Assembly: GCF_000300455.3 (NCBI RefSeq)
Contig: NZ_CP007215.2
Coordinates: forward strand, 3,968,001-4,032,000
DNA: 64,000 nt
Source of the DNA: Kosakonia sacchari SP1
GTDB lineage: Bacteria; Pseudomonadota; Gammaproteobacteria; Enterobacterales; Enterobacteriaceae
Direction: 5' to 3'
Positions 1-9,093 of this stretch are shown one piece after another (positions within the stretch are counted from its first letter, which is position 1; each line of letters starts with the position of its first letter). The notes beneath the pieces are model-generated. The model did not search any database. It had not been told where the DNA came from and was given only the letters and a program-made list of their open reading frames with translations. A program made the translations under genes and the position numbers.

Positions 1-87
1 TGGGTTATCTTCGTCCGCAATCAGGTTTTTTACTTTGTTGGCTGCTGCGTCGGTAAACTGCAGCGGCAACGCTACGTCATCACTCAT
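1..87 (-). CDS. erpA: ErpA, iron-sulfur cluster insertion A-type carrier (N-terminal fragment)
   Basis: Only the first 29 codons are in the window; the gene runs off the left edge. The reverse-strand translation begins [19 protein letters not shown] and matches the N-terminus of E. coli ErpA almost residue for residue. ErpA is an A-type carrier that delivers [4Fe-4S] clusters to apo-enzymes, including the isoprenoid enzymes IspG and IspH. The cysteines that hold the cluster lie in the missing C-terminal part, so they cannot be checked here. The position next to clcA and hemL is the same as in E. coli. Confidence 0.93.
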   Translation of the reverse strand, partial: MSDDVALPLQFTDAAANKVKNLIADEDNP

Positions 88-168
88 GTCTTGCTCCCGT
101 TGATACTGCGATCTGGTTAAATAGTAACCCGACCTTTTCAGCTATTATCCAATACGCTACTAAATCGT

Positions 169-1575
169 TCAAGTATTCTCCCGCGGCAACTCACTTTCGC
201 GAGCCGCATCCTGCCTGGCAAGCGTGCGTGCCAGGATCGCGGAATAGAGCGGTTTTCCGCCCAAAAACTGTGCTAACAGTGTCGCACCAAGACAGGTAAT
301 GATCATTGGCAAAATAAGCTGATAATTGTCAGTCATTTCCAGAACCAGCACGATGCCGGTCAGCGGCGCACGCAGCGACGCGGCCAGTAATGCCCCCATT
401 CCGGCAATGGCGAATGTTCCCGCATCGAGCTGATAATGCGGAAAAATCACGGCGCTCGCGCTGCCAAACGCCATGCCTAATACCGTGCCAAGTGCCAGCA
501 TCGGCGCAAATATGCCACCCGGTGCGCCGGAGCTAAAACAGAGTAACGTGGTTGCCACACGAATGAGGAAAATAAACAGCAGTGCGCCAACGGTATAATT
601 ACCGGCGGTCGCAATCGGGATAAGCGCAAAACCACCGCCGGAAAGCGCGGGCGCAATCAACCCAAGCACCCCGCAACAACCGCCGATGACACCGCCAATC
701 AGCACCCATTTCCCGGTATGCCCGCCGTGAATCCGCTGAAACAGATCCTGGGTGCGCAACACCAGCGTGTTAAATAGCGGTCCGATGCCGCCAAAAATCA
801 TCCCCAACAGCAGATAAAGCCACAGCGTATTCACCGGCGCATTGCTGAGCTTGCCGACATCAATGACCGCCGCCTCGCCGTTAAACACGCGAAAGACAAT
901 GCTCGACATAATCACGCCGGTGAACACGGCTTTAATTGAGATCAAATTGTAATGAAACTGCGAACGCATCTCTTCAATGATGAAAAGAATACCTGCCAGC
1001 GGCGCGTTAAACGCGGCTGAAAGCCCGGCTGCCGCGCCGGTCGCCAGCAATGTATGACGCGCTTCACCGCTACGCAGGCGAAACAGATCGCTCATCATGC
1101 GCCCGATATTGCCGCCGATCTGCACGGTTGGCCCTTCCCGACCCAGCACCATGCCCGCGCCAAGTGTTCCCATCCCGCCGAAAAATTTAACCGGTAAGAC
1201 TCGCCACCAGCGCACCGGACGCAGTTCCTCCAGTGCACCTTCAATTTCCGGGATCCCCGAGCCGCCAGCTTCGGGCGCGAATCGCCGCACCAGAAAATAG
1301 CCAATCATCGCCAGCACTGCCGAGCCAATAAATGCCAGCGGCCACACCAGTGCGCTGTCCGCCATCTGCGCCAGCGCGCCAATACGTGCGTTCAACACCG
1401 CATTCACGGCTTTTTCAAAAAAGACGCCCACTAATCCTGTGACTGCGCCCGCGACGGCGGCAACCAGCAAAATCGCCAGTGGCGTTTTATCGCGTTGCAG
1501 CATCTGGCGCATGATGTTGCGGCGTCGCCGTTGCTCAACCTGCTGCTGTTCAAATGAAGGGATTTGCGCTGACAT
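169..1575 (-). CDS. clcA: ClcA, H+/Cl- exchange transporter
   Basis: This is a CLC-family antiporter of the inner membrane that exchanges two chloride ions for one proton and supports extreme acid resistance. The 468 residues contain the chloride selectivity-filter motifs GSGIPE and GREGPT (the latter with the gating glutamate). They also contain the internal proton-path glutamate in [15 protein letters not shown] and the pore tyrosine in GKPLYSAIL near the C-terminus. The frame is open 30 codons further upstream, but that extension is rich in Cys and Arg and unlike the family. I therefore start at the internal ATG at 1575, giving a length close to the 473 residues of E. coli ClcA. The gene is divergent from hemL. 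Confidence 0.95.
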   Translation of the reverse strand: MSAQIPSFEQQQVEQRRRRNIMRQMLQRDKTPLAILLVAAVAGAVTGLVGVFFEKAVNAVLNARIGALAQMADSALVWPLAFIGSAVLAMIGYFLVRRFAPEAGGSGIPEIEGALEELRPVRWWRVLPVKFFGGMGTLGAGMVLGREGPTVQIGGNIGRMMSDLFRLRSGEARHTLLATGAAAGLSAAFNAPLAGILFIIEEMRSQFHYNLISIKAVFTGVIMSSIVFRVFNGEAAVIDVGKLSNAPVNTLWLYLLLGMIFGGIGPLFNTLVLRTQDLFQRIHGGHTGKWVLIGGVIGGCCGVLGLIAPALSGGGFALIPIATAGNYTVGALLFIFLIRVATTLLCFSSGAPGGIFAPMLALGTVLGMAFGSASAVIFPHYQLDAGTFAIAGMGALLAASLRAPLTGIVLVLEMTDNYQLILPMIITCLGATLLAQFLGGKPLYSAILARTLARQDAARESELPRENT

Positions 1576-1744
1576 TGATTTTCGATAAGTAATACAAAAG
1601 GGGCATTTTACCCGGCAAGCCTCGGCGCGTCGCGGGTAAAATCCCTGCAAAATATGTCGTTTCACCGGGCAAAACTTTCATAACATTCCCGTAATCACAT
1701 AGAATGACCGGCATTGATTTTTCCACGAACCAGGAATGAAAAGC

Positions 1745-3025
1745 ATGAGTAAGTCTGAAAACCTCTATAACGCAGCGCGTGAGCTTATCCCGGGCGGTGT
1801 GAACTCACCGGTACGCGCCTTTACCGGCGTGGGCGGTACGCCGCTGTTTATCGAGCGTGCTGACGGTGCTTATTTGTATGATGTCGACGGCAAAGCCTAT
1901 ATCGATTACGTCGGATCCTGGGGCCCCATGGTACTCGGTCACAACCATCCGGCGATTCGTAACGCGGTGATTGAAGCGGCCAGCCGCGGCCTGAGCTTTG
2001 GCGCACCAACCGAAATGGAAGTCAAAATGGCGGAACTGGTCACTGAACTGGTGCCGACCATGGATATGGTGCGCATGGTGAACTCCGGTACCGAAGCAAC
2101 GATGAGCGCCATTCGCCTGGCGCGCGGGTTTACCGGCCGCGATAAGATCATCAAATTCGAAGGCTGCTACCACGGTCACGCCGACTGCCTGCTGGTGAAA
2201 GCCGGCTCCGGCGCGTTAACCCTGGGCCAGCCGAACTCACCGGGCGTTCCGGCAGATTTCGCTAAACATACCCTCACCTGCACCTATAACGATCTCAGCT
2301 CGGTACGCGCGGCGTTTGAGCAATATCCGCAGGATATTGCCTGTATCATCGTCGAGCCGGTCGCCGGGAACATGAACTGCGTACCGCCGCTGCCGGAATT
2401 CCTGCCGGGTCTACGCGCGCTGTGCGATGAGTTCGGCGCGCTGTTGATTATTGATGAAGTGATGACCGGTTTCCGCGTCGCGCTGGCGGGTGCGCAGGAT
2501 TATTACGGCGTCACACCGGATCTGACCTGCCTTGGCAAAATCATCGGCGGCGGCATGCCGGTTGGCGCATTCGGCGGGCGTCGCGAGGTGATGGACGCGC
2601 TGGCACCTACCGGCCCGGTCTACCAGGCCGGTACGCTCTCCGGTAACCCGATTGCCATGGCGGCAGGCTATGCCTGTTTAACCGAAGTCGCCCAGCCCGG
2701 CATTCACGCCACGCTGACCGAGTTGACCACGCAACTGGCCAACGGCCTGCTCGATGCGGCGCAGGAAGCCGGTATTCCACTGGTGGTCAACCATGTCGGC
2801 GGGATGTTTGGTCTGTTCTTTACCGATGCCGAAAGCGTGACCAGCTATCAGGATGTAGTGAAGTGCGACGTAGAGCGTTTTAAACGCTTCTTCCATCTGA
2901 TGCTGGAAGAAGGCGTGTACCTTGCGCCGTCAGCGTTTGAAGCAGGCTTTATGTCGGTCGCGCATAGCGAAGAGGACATTGATAACACCATTGACGCAGC
3001 GCGCAGAGCATTCGCGCGACTCTAA
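1745..3025 (+). CDS. hemL: HemL, glutamate-1-semialdehyde 2,1-aminomutase
   Basis: This PLP-dependent enzyme converts glutamate-1-semialdehyde to 5-aminolevulinate, the first committed tetrapyrrole (heme) precursor of the C5 pathway. The 426-residue product has exactly the E. coli length and is very close in sequence. Lys265 in LGKIIGGG is the PLP Schiff-base lysine, and the [15 protein letters not shown] segment belongs to the cofactor site. An in-frame ATG at 1736 touches the CAGGA ribosome-binding site, so the ATG at 1745, spaced about nine bases from it, is preferred. A hairpin just after the stop probably ends transcription before the accessory gene that follows. Confidence 0.97.
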   Translation: MSKSENLYNAARELIPGGVNSPVRAFTGVGGTPLFIERADGAYLYDVDGKAYIDYVGSWGPMVLGHNHPAIRNAVIEAASRGLSFGAPTEMEVKMAELVTELVPTMDMVRMVNSGTEATMSAIRLARGFTGRDKIIKFEGCYHGHADCLLVKAGSGALTLGQPNSPGVPADFAKHTLTCTYNDLSSVRAAFEQYPQDIACIIVEPVAGNMNCVPPLPEFLPGLRALCDEFGALLIIDEVMTGFRVALAGAQDYYGVTPDLTCLGKIIGGGMPVGAFGGRREVMDALAPTGPVYQAGTLSGNPIAMAAGYACLTEVAQPGIHATLTELTTQLANGLLDAAQEAGIPLVVNHVGGMFGLFFTDAESVTSYQDVVKCDVERFKRFFHLMLEEGVYLAPSAFEAGFMSVAHSEEDIDNTIDAARRAFARL

Positions 3026-3037
3026 TTTTGTTTCCTT

Positions 3038-3070
3038 CTCCGTTCCCGTTCGCCGGGACGGAGTTTCTCT
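3038..3070 (+). terminator. Probable hemL terminator
   Basis: Inverted arms CTCCGTTCCCG and CGGGACGGAG (one bulged T) around a short TTCGC loop are followed by a T-rich TTTCTCTT tract, twelve bases after the hemL stop. It would separate hemL from the downstream tccC-like gene, which then needs its own promoter. Confidence 0.6.
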
Positions 3071-3255
3071 TACCCTGTCTGTTGAATCCTCTTCTTACCA
3101 AGGCGCGACCTCCACTCATCTCTTCATTAATCTGTAGTGGCCCCCTTTTTCTTATTTTTAACCGAGCCCTTCCCTCCGACACTATTATTAAGGGACTTTC
3201 GTTATATGGCCGCGGAGCTTCAACTCATCGTTTTGTTAAACAGAGGATGCTCAAT

Positions 3256-6162
3256 ATGGGAAACATTTTTACTTCAGCCTATGAAAAAACGCCCCACCTT
3301 ACCGTAATAGATAACAGGAACCAGCCAGTACGAACGATCCAATATTACCGTTCGCCAGACACATTAAATGAAACCGATGAGCGCATTACTTATATGCGCT
3401 TCAATGCCCGCTCACACCTGACCGAAAGTACCGATCCTCGCTTATTTGCTCTTCAGAAAAACGATACAACAACCAAGGCAAACACAACCTGGATTACTTC
3501 ACTCATCGGCGATGTCTTGTCCATTGACAGTGTAGATGCAGGTCGTGCAGTGGCGTTAAATGACTGTGCAGGTCGTCCGGCATTCAATATTTCAACCGAG
3601 GGCCTTATCCGTACCTGGCAATATGAGGATGCGTCTCTACCAGGACGTTTACTCACCATCACAGAACAAGCGCCCAACGAGCAAGCCAGGATCACGGAAC
3701 GTTTTATCTGGGCGGGTAATTCGCAGGCCGAAACAAACCAGAATCTGGCTGGAAGATGCGTGCGCCATTTTGACACCGCAGGACTTATCCAGACCAACCA
3801 ATTTGCACTGACAGGAGTGGCGTTATCGACCAGTCGCCGATTATTAGCAGGCGAGGTTGATGCCGACTGGCAGACAGATGATCAACAACAACTGTCGCAG
3901 GAAGAATTTTTTACCCATACGCTCCCGGATGCCACCGGTACCATTGTGGCAATGACCGATGCCGTAGGGAATCAACAACTTCAGACATATGATCGAACAG
4001 GACAATTAAAAGGGTGTTGGTTAACGCTTACGGATGGTTCAACGCAAACTATTATCGCCGCTGTGGTTTACTCTGCAAATGGACAGAAGCTGAGCGAGGA
4101 GCATGGCAATGGGGTCGTAACAACTTACCTTTATGAACCCGAAACACAGAGACTCATTGGCATCAAAGCAGAACGCCCGCCTGGACATGTCAAAGGGGCT
4201 CTCCTGTTGCAGGACCTACGTTATGAGTACGATCCCGTTGGGAATATCATACGCGCCACGAATAATGCAGAAGCGACGCGTTACTGGCGAAACCAGCAAG
4301 TCGTCCCAGAAAATAGTTACCGCTACGACAGTCTGTACCAGTTAATCAATACAACGGGCCGAGAGATGGCCAATGCAGCTCAACAAACCAGCGCTTTGCC
4401 TGACTTTTCCACCTTTGATAACGCCACGTATACCCAATACACACGCCGCTATACCTACGATAGAGCAGGCAATCTGACGAAAATTCAGCATACGGCACCG
4501 GCCTCAGGCAATAACTACACAACACTTCTCACTGTTTCTGATCGCAGCAACCGGGCGGTGCTGGATTCTCTAACTGAAAACCCATCACAGGTGGATGAGT
4601 ACTTTACCGCTGGTGGTTGCCAAAAACAGTTACTGCCTGGACAGCCGCTGACATGGACAGCGCGTGGTGAACTGCAAAAAGTGACACTGATTGCCCGCAG
4701 CGACGAAGCCGATGATGACGAACGCTATCGTTATGATGCAAGCGGCCAGCGCATTCTGAAAATCCTAACGCAGAAAACCAGCGGGATCATGCAAACACAG
4801 CGAGTCATTTATCTGCCTGGGCTAGAGTTACACAGCAACAACACGGAAATACGTCATGTGATTACCGTCGGGTTTGCCGGAACGACACAAGCGCGGGTGT
4901 TACATTGGGAAAACACTCAACCTTCGGGCATCAGCAACAACCAGGTGCGTTACAGCTACAATAACCTCATCGACAGCAGCGCCCTGGAGGTTGATAGCAC
5001 CGGTGAGCTTATCAGTCAGGAAGAGTTCTACCCATATGGCGGCACCGCAATTTTTGCCGCACGCAGCCAACTGGAGGCAGATTACAAAACGCTTCGTTAT
5101 TCCGGAAAAGAACGAGACGCCACAGGTTTGTATTACTACGGTCACCGTTATTACCAGCCGTGGGCAGGGCGATGGCTAAGCACTGATCCACAAGGTGTCA
5201 TTGACGGTCTTAATCTTTACAGAATGTGCAGAAACAACCCTATAAGTTATTTTGATGACAGCGGCGGCGAGAGCATTCCTTTAGTCATTCATTTCGCCTG
5301 GGAAGGAAAAAACATACCGACCGAAGCATTAAGCAATATTCTCTTTATCAAAGACTTTAATCCTGAGTTTGAGGTAAATATATGGACCTCTCGCCCGATG
5401 TCTATTCATGCAACGCTGGATAAAATGCAACATTCAGAAACCTCAGCGTATGAGAAATATCTCGCCCGGAACTATGCACAGACAATAAATATTCAAGATA
5501 CTGGCACGCTGTATGCTGATTTACAGAAAAACCATCCACAGGCAAAACGGTTGGAAGCCCTCTATCACCGTGAAATAAGCGGTGTTTACCGAAATTATGC
5601 CGCAGCCAGTGATATAACGCGTGCGGCCTTGATGTTCGAAAAAGGGGGGATTTACATGGATACAGATGTGATTCCTGCTAACGATCTGGATACCTTGGCT
5701 GAAGTCATAGGCGGCGCAGAGCATGAAGGATTTTTGCATGCCAAAACACCAAAAGGGACCTCAAATGCAGTGCTAGCCTCCATTCGACATTCGAAAAAAT
5801 CGTCTGAATTTCTTGAGGCAATAATCAAAAGTACAGAGGCGTTAGAGTCCATAAGACCGCAAGCGTCATGGACAACCAAACGGTCATTGATGGATGAAAA
5901 TGCCCTTATTGGACGCTTAAAAGGGACGATGATGACAACCGGGCCTTCGGTCCTGGCGCAACTTAAACTTGCAGGTAACCAGGCCAATATGATTCCGGAA
6001 TCAATATTCTTTCGACGGAATGCGACCAACACACCACTGCAGAAAGATGAACTCACCAGCGAACAATCCTTGTCTGATGTGGTTTTCAGAGGACTCGTTC
6101 CAGGTTTTGATGCCCGCGGCGTTTGGGCTAAAGCCAGAAGACTAAGACGCGATTCAATATAA
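3256..6162 (+). CDS. TccC-like Rhs-repeat toxin complex C subunit with C-terminal DXD glycosyltransferase domain
   Basis: The 968-residue product opens like the TccC/SepC subunits of insecticidal Tc toxins (TVIDNRNQPVRTIQYYR, then DERITYMRFNARSHL and STDPRL). It continues through Rhs/YD-type repeats such as YRYDSLYQL, YTYDRAGNL and YRYDASGQR. The conserved Rhs-associated core (about 613-670) has YSGKERDATGLYYYGHRYY, GRWLSTDP and DGLNLYRMCRNNP, and ends at YFDDSG. In known TcC proteins this core is an aspartyl autoprotease that releases the variable C-terminus into a TcB/TcC cocoon. The C-terminal domain (about 672-968) looks like a GT-A glycosyltransferase: HFAWEGKN (Trp682), Asp786-x-x-Arg789 and GGIYMDTD with the DXD at 802-804. 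The open frame extends upstream to 3028, but ATG 3256 has an AGAGG site nine bases away and fits family N-termini. The gene is AT-richer than its neighbours, most of all at the 3' end, and is absent from the E. coli order. TccC assignment is firm; the glycosyltransferase and its target are inferred. Confidence 0.88.
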   Translation: MGNIFTSAYEKTPHLTVIDNRNQPVRTIQYYRSPDTLNETDERITYMRFNARSHLTESTDPRLFALQKNDTTTKANTTWITSLIGDVLSIDSVDAGRAVALNDCAGRPAFNISTEGLIRTWQYEDASLPGRLLTITEQAPNEQARITERFIWAGNSQAETNQNLAGRCVRHFDTAGLIQTNQFALTGVALSTSRRLLAGEVDADWQTDDQQQLSQEEFFTHTLPDATGTIVAMTDAVGNQQLQTYDRTGQLKGCWLTLTDGSTQTIIAAVVYSANGQKLSEEHGNGVVTTYLYEPETQRLIGIKAERPPGHVKGALLLQDLRYEYDPVGNIIRATNNAEATRYWRNQQVVPENSYRYDSLYQLINTTGREMANAAQQTSALPDFSTFDNATYTQYTRRYTYDRAGNLTKIQHTAPASGNNYTTLLTVSDRSNRAVLDSLTENPSQVDEYFTAGGCQKQLLPGQPLTWTARGELQKVTLIARSDEADDDERYRYDASGQRILKILTQKTSGIMQTQRVIYLPGLELHSNNTEIRHVITVGFAGTTQARVLHWENTQPSGISNNQVRYSYNNLIDSSALEVDSTGELISQEEFYPYGGTAIFAARSQLEADYKTLRYSGKERDATGLYYYGHRYYQPWAGRWLSTDPQGVIDGLNLYRMCRNNPISYFDDSGGESIPLVIHFAWEGKNIPTEALSNILFIKDFNPEFEVNIWTSRPMSIHATLDKMQHSETSAYEKYLARNYAQTINIQDTGTLYADLQKNHPQAKRLEALYHREISGVYRNYAAASDITRAALMFEKGGIYMDTDVIPANDLDTLAEVIGGAEHEGFLHAKTPKGTSNAVLASIRHSKKSSEFLEAIIKSTEALESIRPQASWTTKRSLMDENALIGRLKGTMMTTGPSVLAQLKLAGNQANMIPESIFFRRNATNTPLQKDELTSEQSLSDVVFRGLVPGFDARGVWAKARRLRRDSI

Positions 6163-6174
6163 CTACTCTCAGCC

Positions 6175-6211
6175 CCCATGTGGCGTAATGTTAAGCACTG
6201 CGCCACGTGGG
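6175..6211. terminator. Hairpin between convergent tccC-like gene and fhuB
   Basis: Arms CCCATGTGGCG and CGCCACGTGGG (11 bp with one G-T pair) surround a 15-base loop, centred in the short gap between two converging genes. There is no clear T-run on either strand, so it may be a weak bidirectional terminator or a transcript-end stabiliser. Confidence 0.45.
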
Positions 6212-6223
6212 TTCAAAAAATCC

Positions 6224-8206
6224 TTAGCGGCTCTGCTTTCTCAGCAAATAGATAAAGTACGGCGCGCCGATAAAGGTCGACAGCAAACCGGCGGGGATCT
6301 GAAACGGAAACAGCAGCATCCGCCCGCACCAGTCGGCAAACACCAGCAGTAATCCTCCCACCAGTGCTGAAATCACCATATGCGGCATCGTGCGTCGAAA
6401 ACCCATCATCCGCGCGATATGCGGTGCCATCAGGCCAACAAAACTGAGCGGGCCAATGGTCATCGTCGCTGTTGCCGTGAGCGCTGCCGCCAGTAACAGC
6501 AGGCCGACGCGTGACGGTGTCAGCGCCATCCCGACTGAACGCGCGGTATCACCACCGAGCGGTAAGATCATTAACCAGCGGCGACACAGCGGTGTCAGCG
6601 CCAGCAAAATCACCATCATCACGCCAGTATGTAAAACCTGCTCGCCGGACGCGTGGTAAGTGCTACCGGAAATCCACGTCAGGATCGTCGCCATGCGCGG
6701 GTCGCCGCTTGCCTGCAGCATCATCAGCAGCATGGTAAACGCCGTGCTCAACGCCATCCCTGCCAGCAGCATGCGGTGCGGCGAAAATCCGCCACGACCA
6801 GCGGCAACCATAATGATCAGCAGCGTCATCGCCGCGCCCAGACTACCGGCAGGCATCAACCAACCAAACGCGTTACCCGGCACGAAGAACAGCATCAATA
6901 CCACGCCAAACGCCGCGCCTGAGCTTATCCCCAGCACTTCCGGGCTGGCCATCGGGTTGCCGGTCAGGCGCTGAATGATACAACCCGCCACCGCCAGCAT
7001 CACGCCGGCGGTGAGCGCAGCGACAATGCGCGGCCAACGCCACGGCATCAGTTCGTTGAGTAACTGTCCGCTGGCAAAATGCCAGCCTGTCGCGTCACGC
7101 CCGAACGTCAGCGCTAACCCCATCGCCAGCAACAGAAGCACGAAACCGCCCAACGCAAACCATTGCACCTGCTGGCGCTCAACAGCTACGTTATCTCCGG
7201 CGTCCATTGCCGGGGCGCTCATACTGCGCAGCCGTGGCAACAACCACAGCAGCAGCGGCGCCCCAATCAGGGCCGTAATCGAACCGGTGGAAACTTCCAT
7301 CCACACGCGTGTCAGCCACCAGATAACTTGATCGGAAAGCCAGAGGATCAGCGCGCCAATCAGCGGAGCCAGCAGCAAACGTGACAACAAACGACGCGCA
7401 CCGAGCATTTTCGCCAGTAGCGGTGCAAACAGGCCGATAAAACCGATAATGCCGACCGCATTGACCAGCAACGCGCTCAGCGCAATCGCCAGCATCAGCG
7501 CCGCCAGGCGCGCCAGCGACAGCGCCAGGCCAAGATTTCGCGCAACGCCATCATCCAGCCCCATCAGCGTTAGCGGGCGCAACAACAGCAGCGTTAACAC
7601 CGCACAGCCAAGCAACTGCGGCCATAATCGCTGCACGATGCTCCAGTCGGTTTGCGTTAGCGTCCCGGTGCTCCATAAAAACATGCTTTGCAGCTGATCG
7701 TGATGGAACAGCGCCAGCAACTGGTTAATCGCCCCACAATAGAGGCTCACCACCAGACCGGCGAGGATCAGCGTTACCGGCGATAAACGCTTTCCCCAGG
7801 CCACGCCAAACACCAGCGCACCGACCGCACATGCCCCGGCCAGCGCGGCAAACTGTGAAGCCAGCACGCCAGGAATCGACCACAGTGTAGTAATGGTGAT
7901 GCCCAGTTGCGCCCCGGTCGCCACACCCAGCGTTGTCGGTTCGGCAAGCGGGTTACGCAGCACCTGCTGAAACAGCACACCGACCAGGCCAAGCCCGGCA
8001 CCGACCAGCAGAGAAATCACCAGCCGCGGCAACAGGCTGTAGTGAAACAGCATCTGATCGATAAAGTTGATGTCCGGCGCGACGAAGGCCTGCGTCCACT
8101 GCGCGCGCGGCAAAGCGATAGTTAAATTGTTCCAGGTAAGTACGGCGGCAATGATAAACAGCACCGTCAGCAGCAACGCCGGGAAAGGCGAAACACGTCG
8201 GTTCAT
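6224..8206 (-). CDS. fhuB: FhuB, ferric hydroxamate ABC transporter permease
   Basis: This is the inner-membrane permease of the Fhu siderophore importer. The 660 residues equal the E. coli length and represent two fused FecCD-type halves, each with about ten membrane segments. The repeated permease motif appears as GLFAPLLAK in the first half and as GLMAPHIARMMG in the second, where the ATPase FhuC docks. It works with periplasmic FhuD and ATPase FhuC to bring ferrichrome and related Fe3+-hydroxamates into the cytoplasm. Its start overlaps the fhuD stop by four bases, so the two are translationally coupled. It is the last gene of fhuACDB. Confidence 0.96.
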   Translation of the reverse strand: MNRRVSPFPALLLTVLFIIAAVLTWNNLTIALPRAQWTQAFVAPDINFIDQMLFHYSLLPRLVISLLVGAGLGLVGVLFQQVLRNPLAEPTTLGVATGAQLGITITTLWSIPGVLASQFAALAGACAVGALVFGVAWGKRLSPVTLILAGLVVSLYCGAINQLLALFHHDQLQSMFLWSTGTLTQTDWSIVQRLWPQLLGCAVLTLLLLRPLTLMGLDDGVARNLGLALSLARLAALMLAIALSALLVNAVGIIGFIGLFAPLLAKMLGARRLLSRLLLAPLIGALILWLSDQVIWWLTRVWMEVSTGSITALIGAPLLLWLLPRLRSMSAPAMDAGDNVAVERQQVQWFALGGFVLLLLAMGLALTFGRDATGWHFASGQLLNELMPWRWPRIVAALTAGVMLAVAGCIIQRLTGNPMASPEVLGISSGAAFGVVLMLFFVPGNAFGWLMPAGSLGAAMTLLIIMVAAGRGGFSPHRMLLAGMALSTAFTMLLMMLQASGDPRMATILTWISGSTYHASGEQVLHTGVMMVILLALTPLCRRWLMILPLGGDTARSVGMALTPSRVGLLLLAAALTATATMTIGPLSFVGLMAPHIARMMGFRRTMPHMVISALVGGLLLVFADWCGRMLLFPFQIPAGLLSTFIGAPYFIYLLRKQSR

Positions 8207-9093
8207 GCCCGGCCTCCCAGCGCATTATCCAGCACGCGGGTAAAATGCATCGCCGACAGCGTCGCGCCATAAAACCAGACCGCCGGCACCCGCTGGAAAC
8301 GCCCGGCGCGCACGAAGGGCATCGCCTGCCACAACGGTGTCGCCATCAGTTTTTGCATATCCTGCTCGTTACCGTGATCGAAACAGATAACATCAACGTC
8401 TTTGTATTCCGCCAGCCGGTCGATACCCACCGCCACGCTGCCCCAGAAAGAGGTTTCGCCGTGCCAGGCGTTACGAATGCCCATGCTATCGAGCACTTCC
8501 TGGAACAGGCAGTTCGGCCCGAACGCCAACACATGGCGCGGGTCGAGCAAGGTGATCATCAACAACGGGCGGTTGCCGCGACGCGCAAAATGCGGTTTTC
8601 GCGCTTCAATCAGGGCATCAAATTCGTCGAGATGTTTTCGCGCCGCCGCTTCCAGATTGAGGATCTGCGCCATCTCGTTTAACGAGTGCTTCGCCATGGC
8701 GAGCGGCTTTTTGCCATCGCTAAACGTGAAGCCGCGTCCCGGCGCGATTTTTGCCAGCTTCGCTTCTGAAGGGCCATAACCTGCCGACCACACTAACCAG
8801 GAGGGTTTCATTTGCGTCAGCAATTCGAGATTCGGCTCGGTACGCAGCCCAACGTCAATCACCGAAGCAGGCAGCGCAGGCTCGTTGACCCACAAGTTGT
8901 AACTCTGCACATCCGCAATGCCATAAGGCGCGACGCCAAGCGCCAGCAGCAATTCAACCGGCAACCACTCCAGCGCGACAATACGCGTCGGATCGATCGC
9001 CGCGGCTTGCGCGCTGCGCATGTTCCACAACAGGGGGGAGAGTGCCATCGCCGTCAGTAAGCGACGACGGCTAATGTGATGTAATCCAGTCAT
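8203..9093 (-). CDS. fhuD: FhuD, ferric hydroxamate periplasmic binding protein
   Basis: This 296-residue substrate-binding protein carries ferrichrome-type siderophores from FhuA/TonB to FhuB. The N-terminus has a twin-arginine-type signal (SRRRLLTAMALSP) ending in the AQA/AA signal-peptidase-like site near residue 31. The mature part shows the class III binding-protein pattern (RIVALEWLPVELLLALGV, then GLRTEPNLELL) of the TroA/FhuD fold. Its ATG overlaps the fhuC stop by one base (TGATG), and its end overlaps fhuB, so fhuC, fhuD and fhuB form a tightly coupled unit. Confidence 0.95.
   Translation of the reverse strand: MTGLHHISRRRLLTAMALSPLLWNMRSAQAAAIDPTRIVALEWLPVELLLALGVAPYGIADVQSYNLWVNEPALPASVIDVGLRTEPNLELLTQMKPSWLVWSAGYGPSEAKLAKIAPGRGFTFSDGKKPLAMAKHSLNEMAQILNLEAAARKHLDEFDALIEARKPHFARRGNRPLLMITLLDPRHVLAFGPNCLFQEVLDSMGIRNAWHGETSFWGSVAVGIDRLAEYKDVDVICFDHGNEQDMQKLMATPLWQAMPFVRAGRFQRVPAVWFYGATLSAMHFTRVLDNALGGRA

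Noticed and set aside
3028-3255. N-terminal extension of the tccC-like frame up to the hemL stop
   Set aside because: It passes through the hemL terminator, lacks a ribosome-binding site and does not resemble TccC N-termini; the ATG at 3256 fits both criteria.
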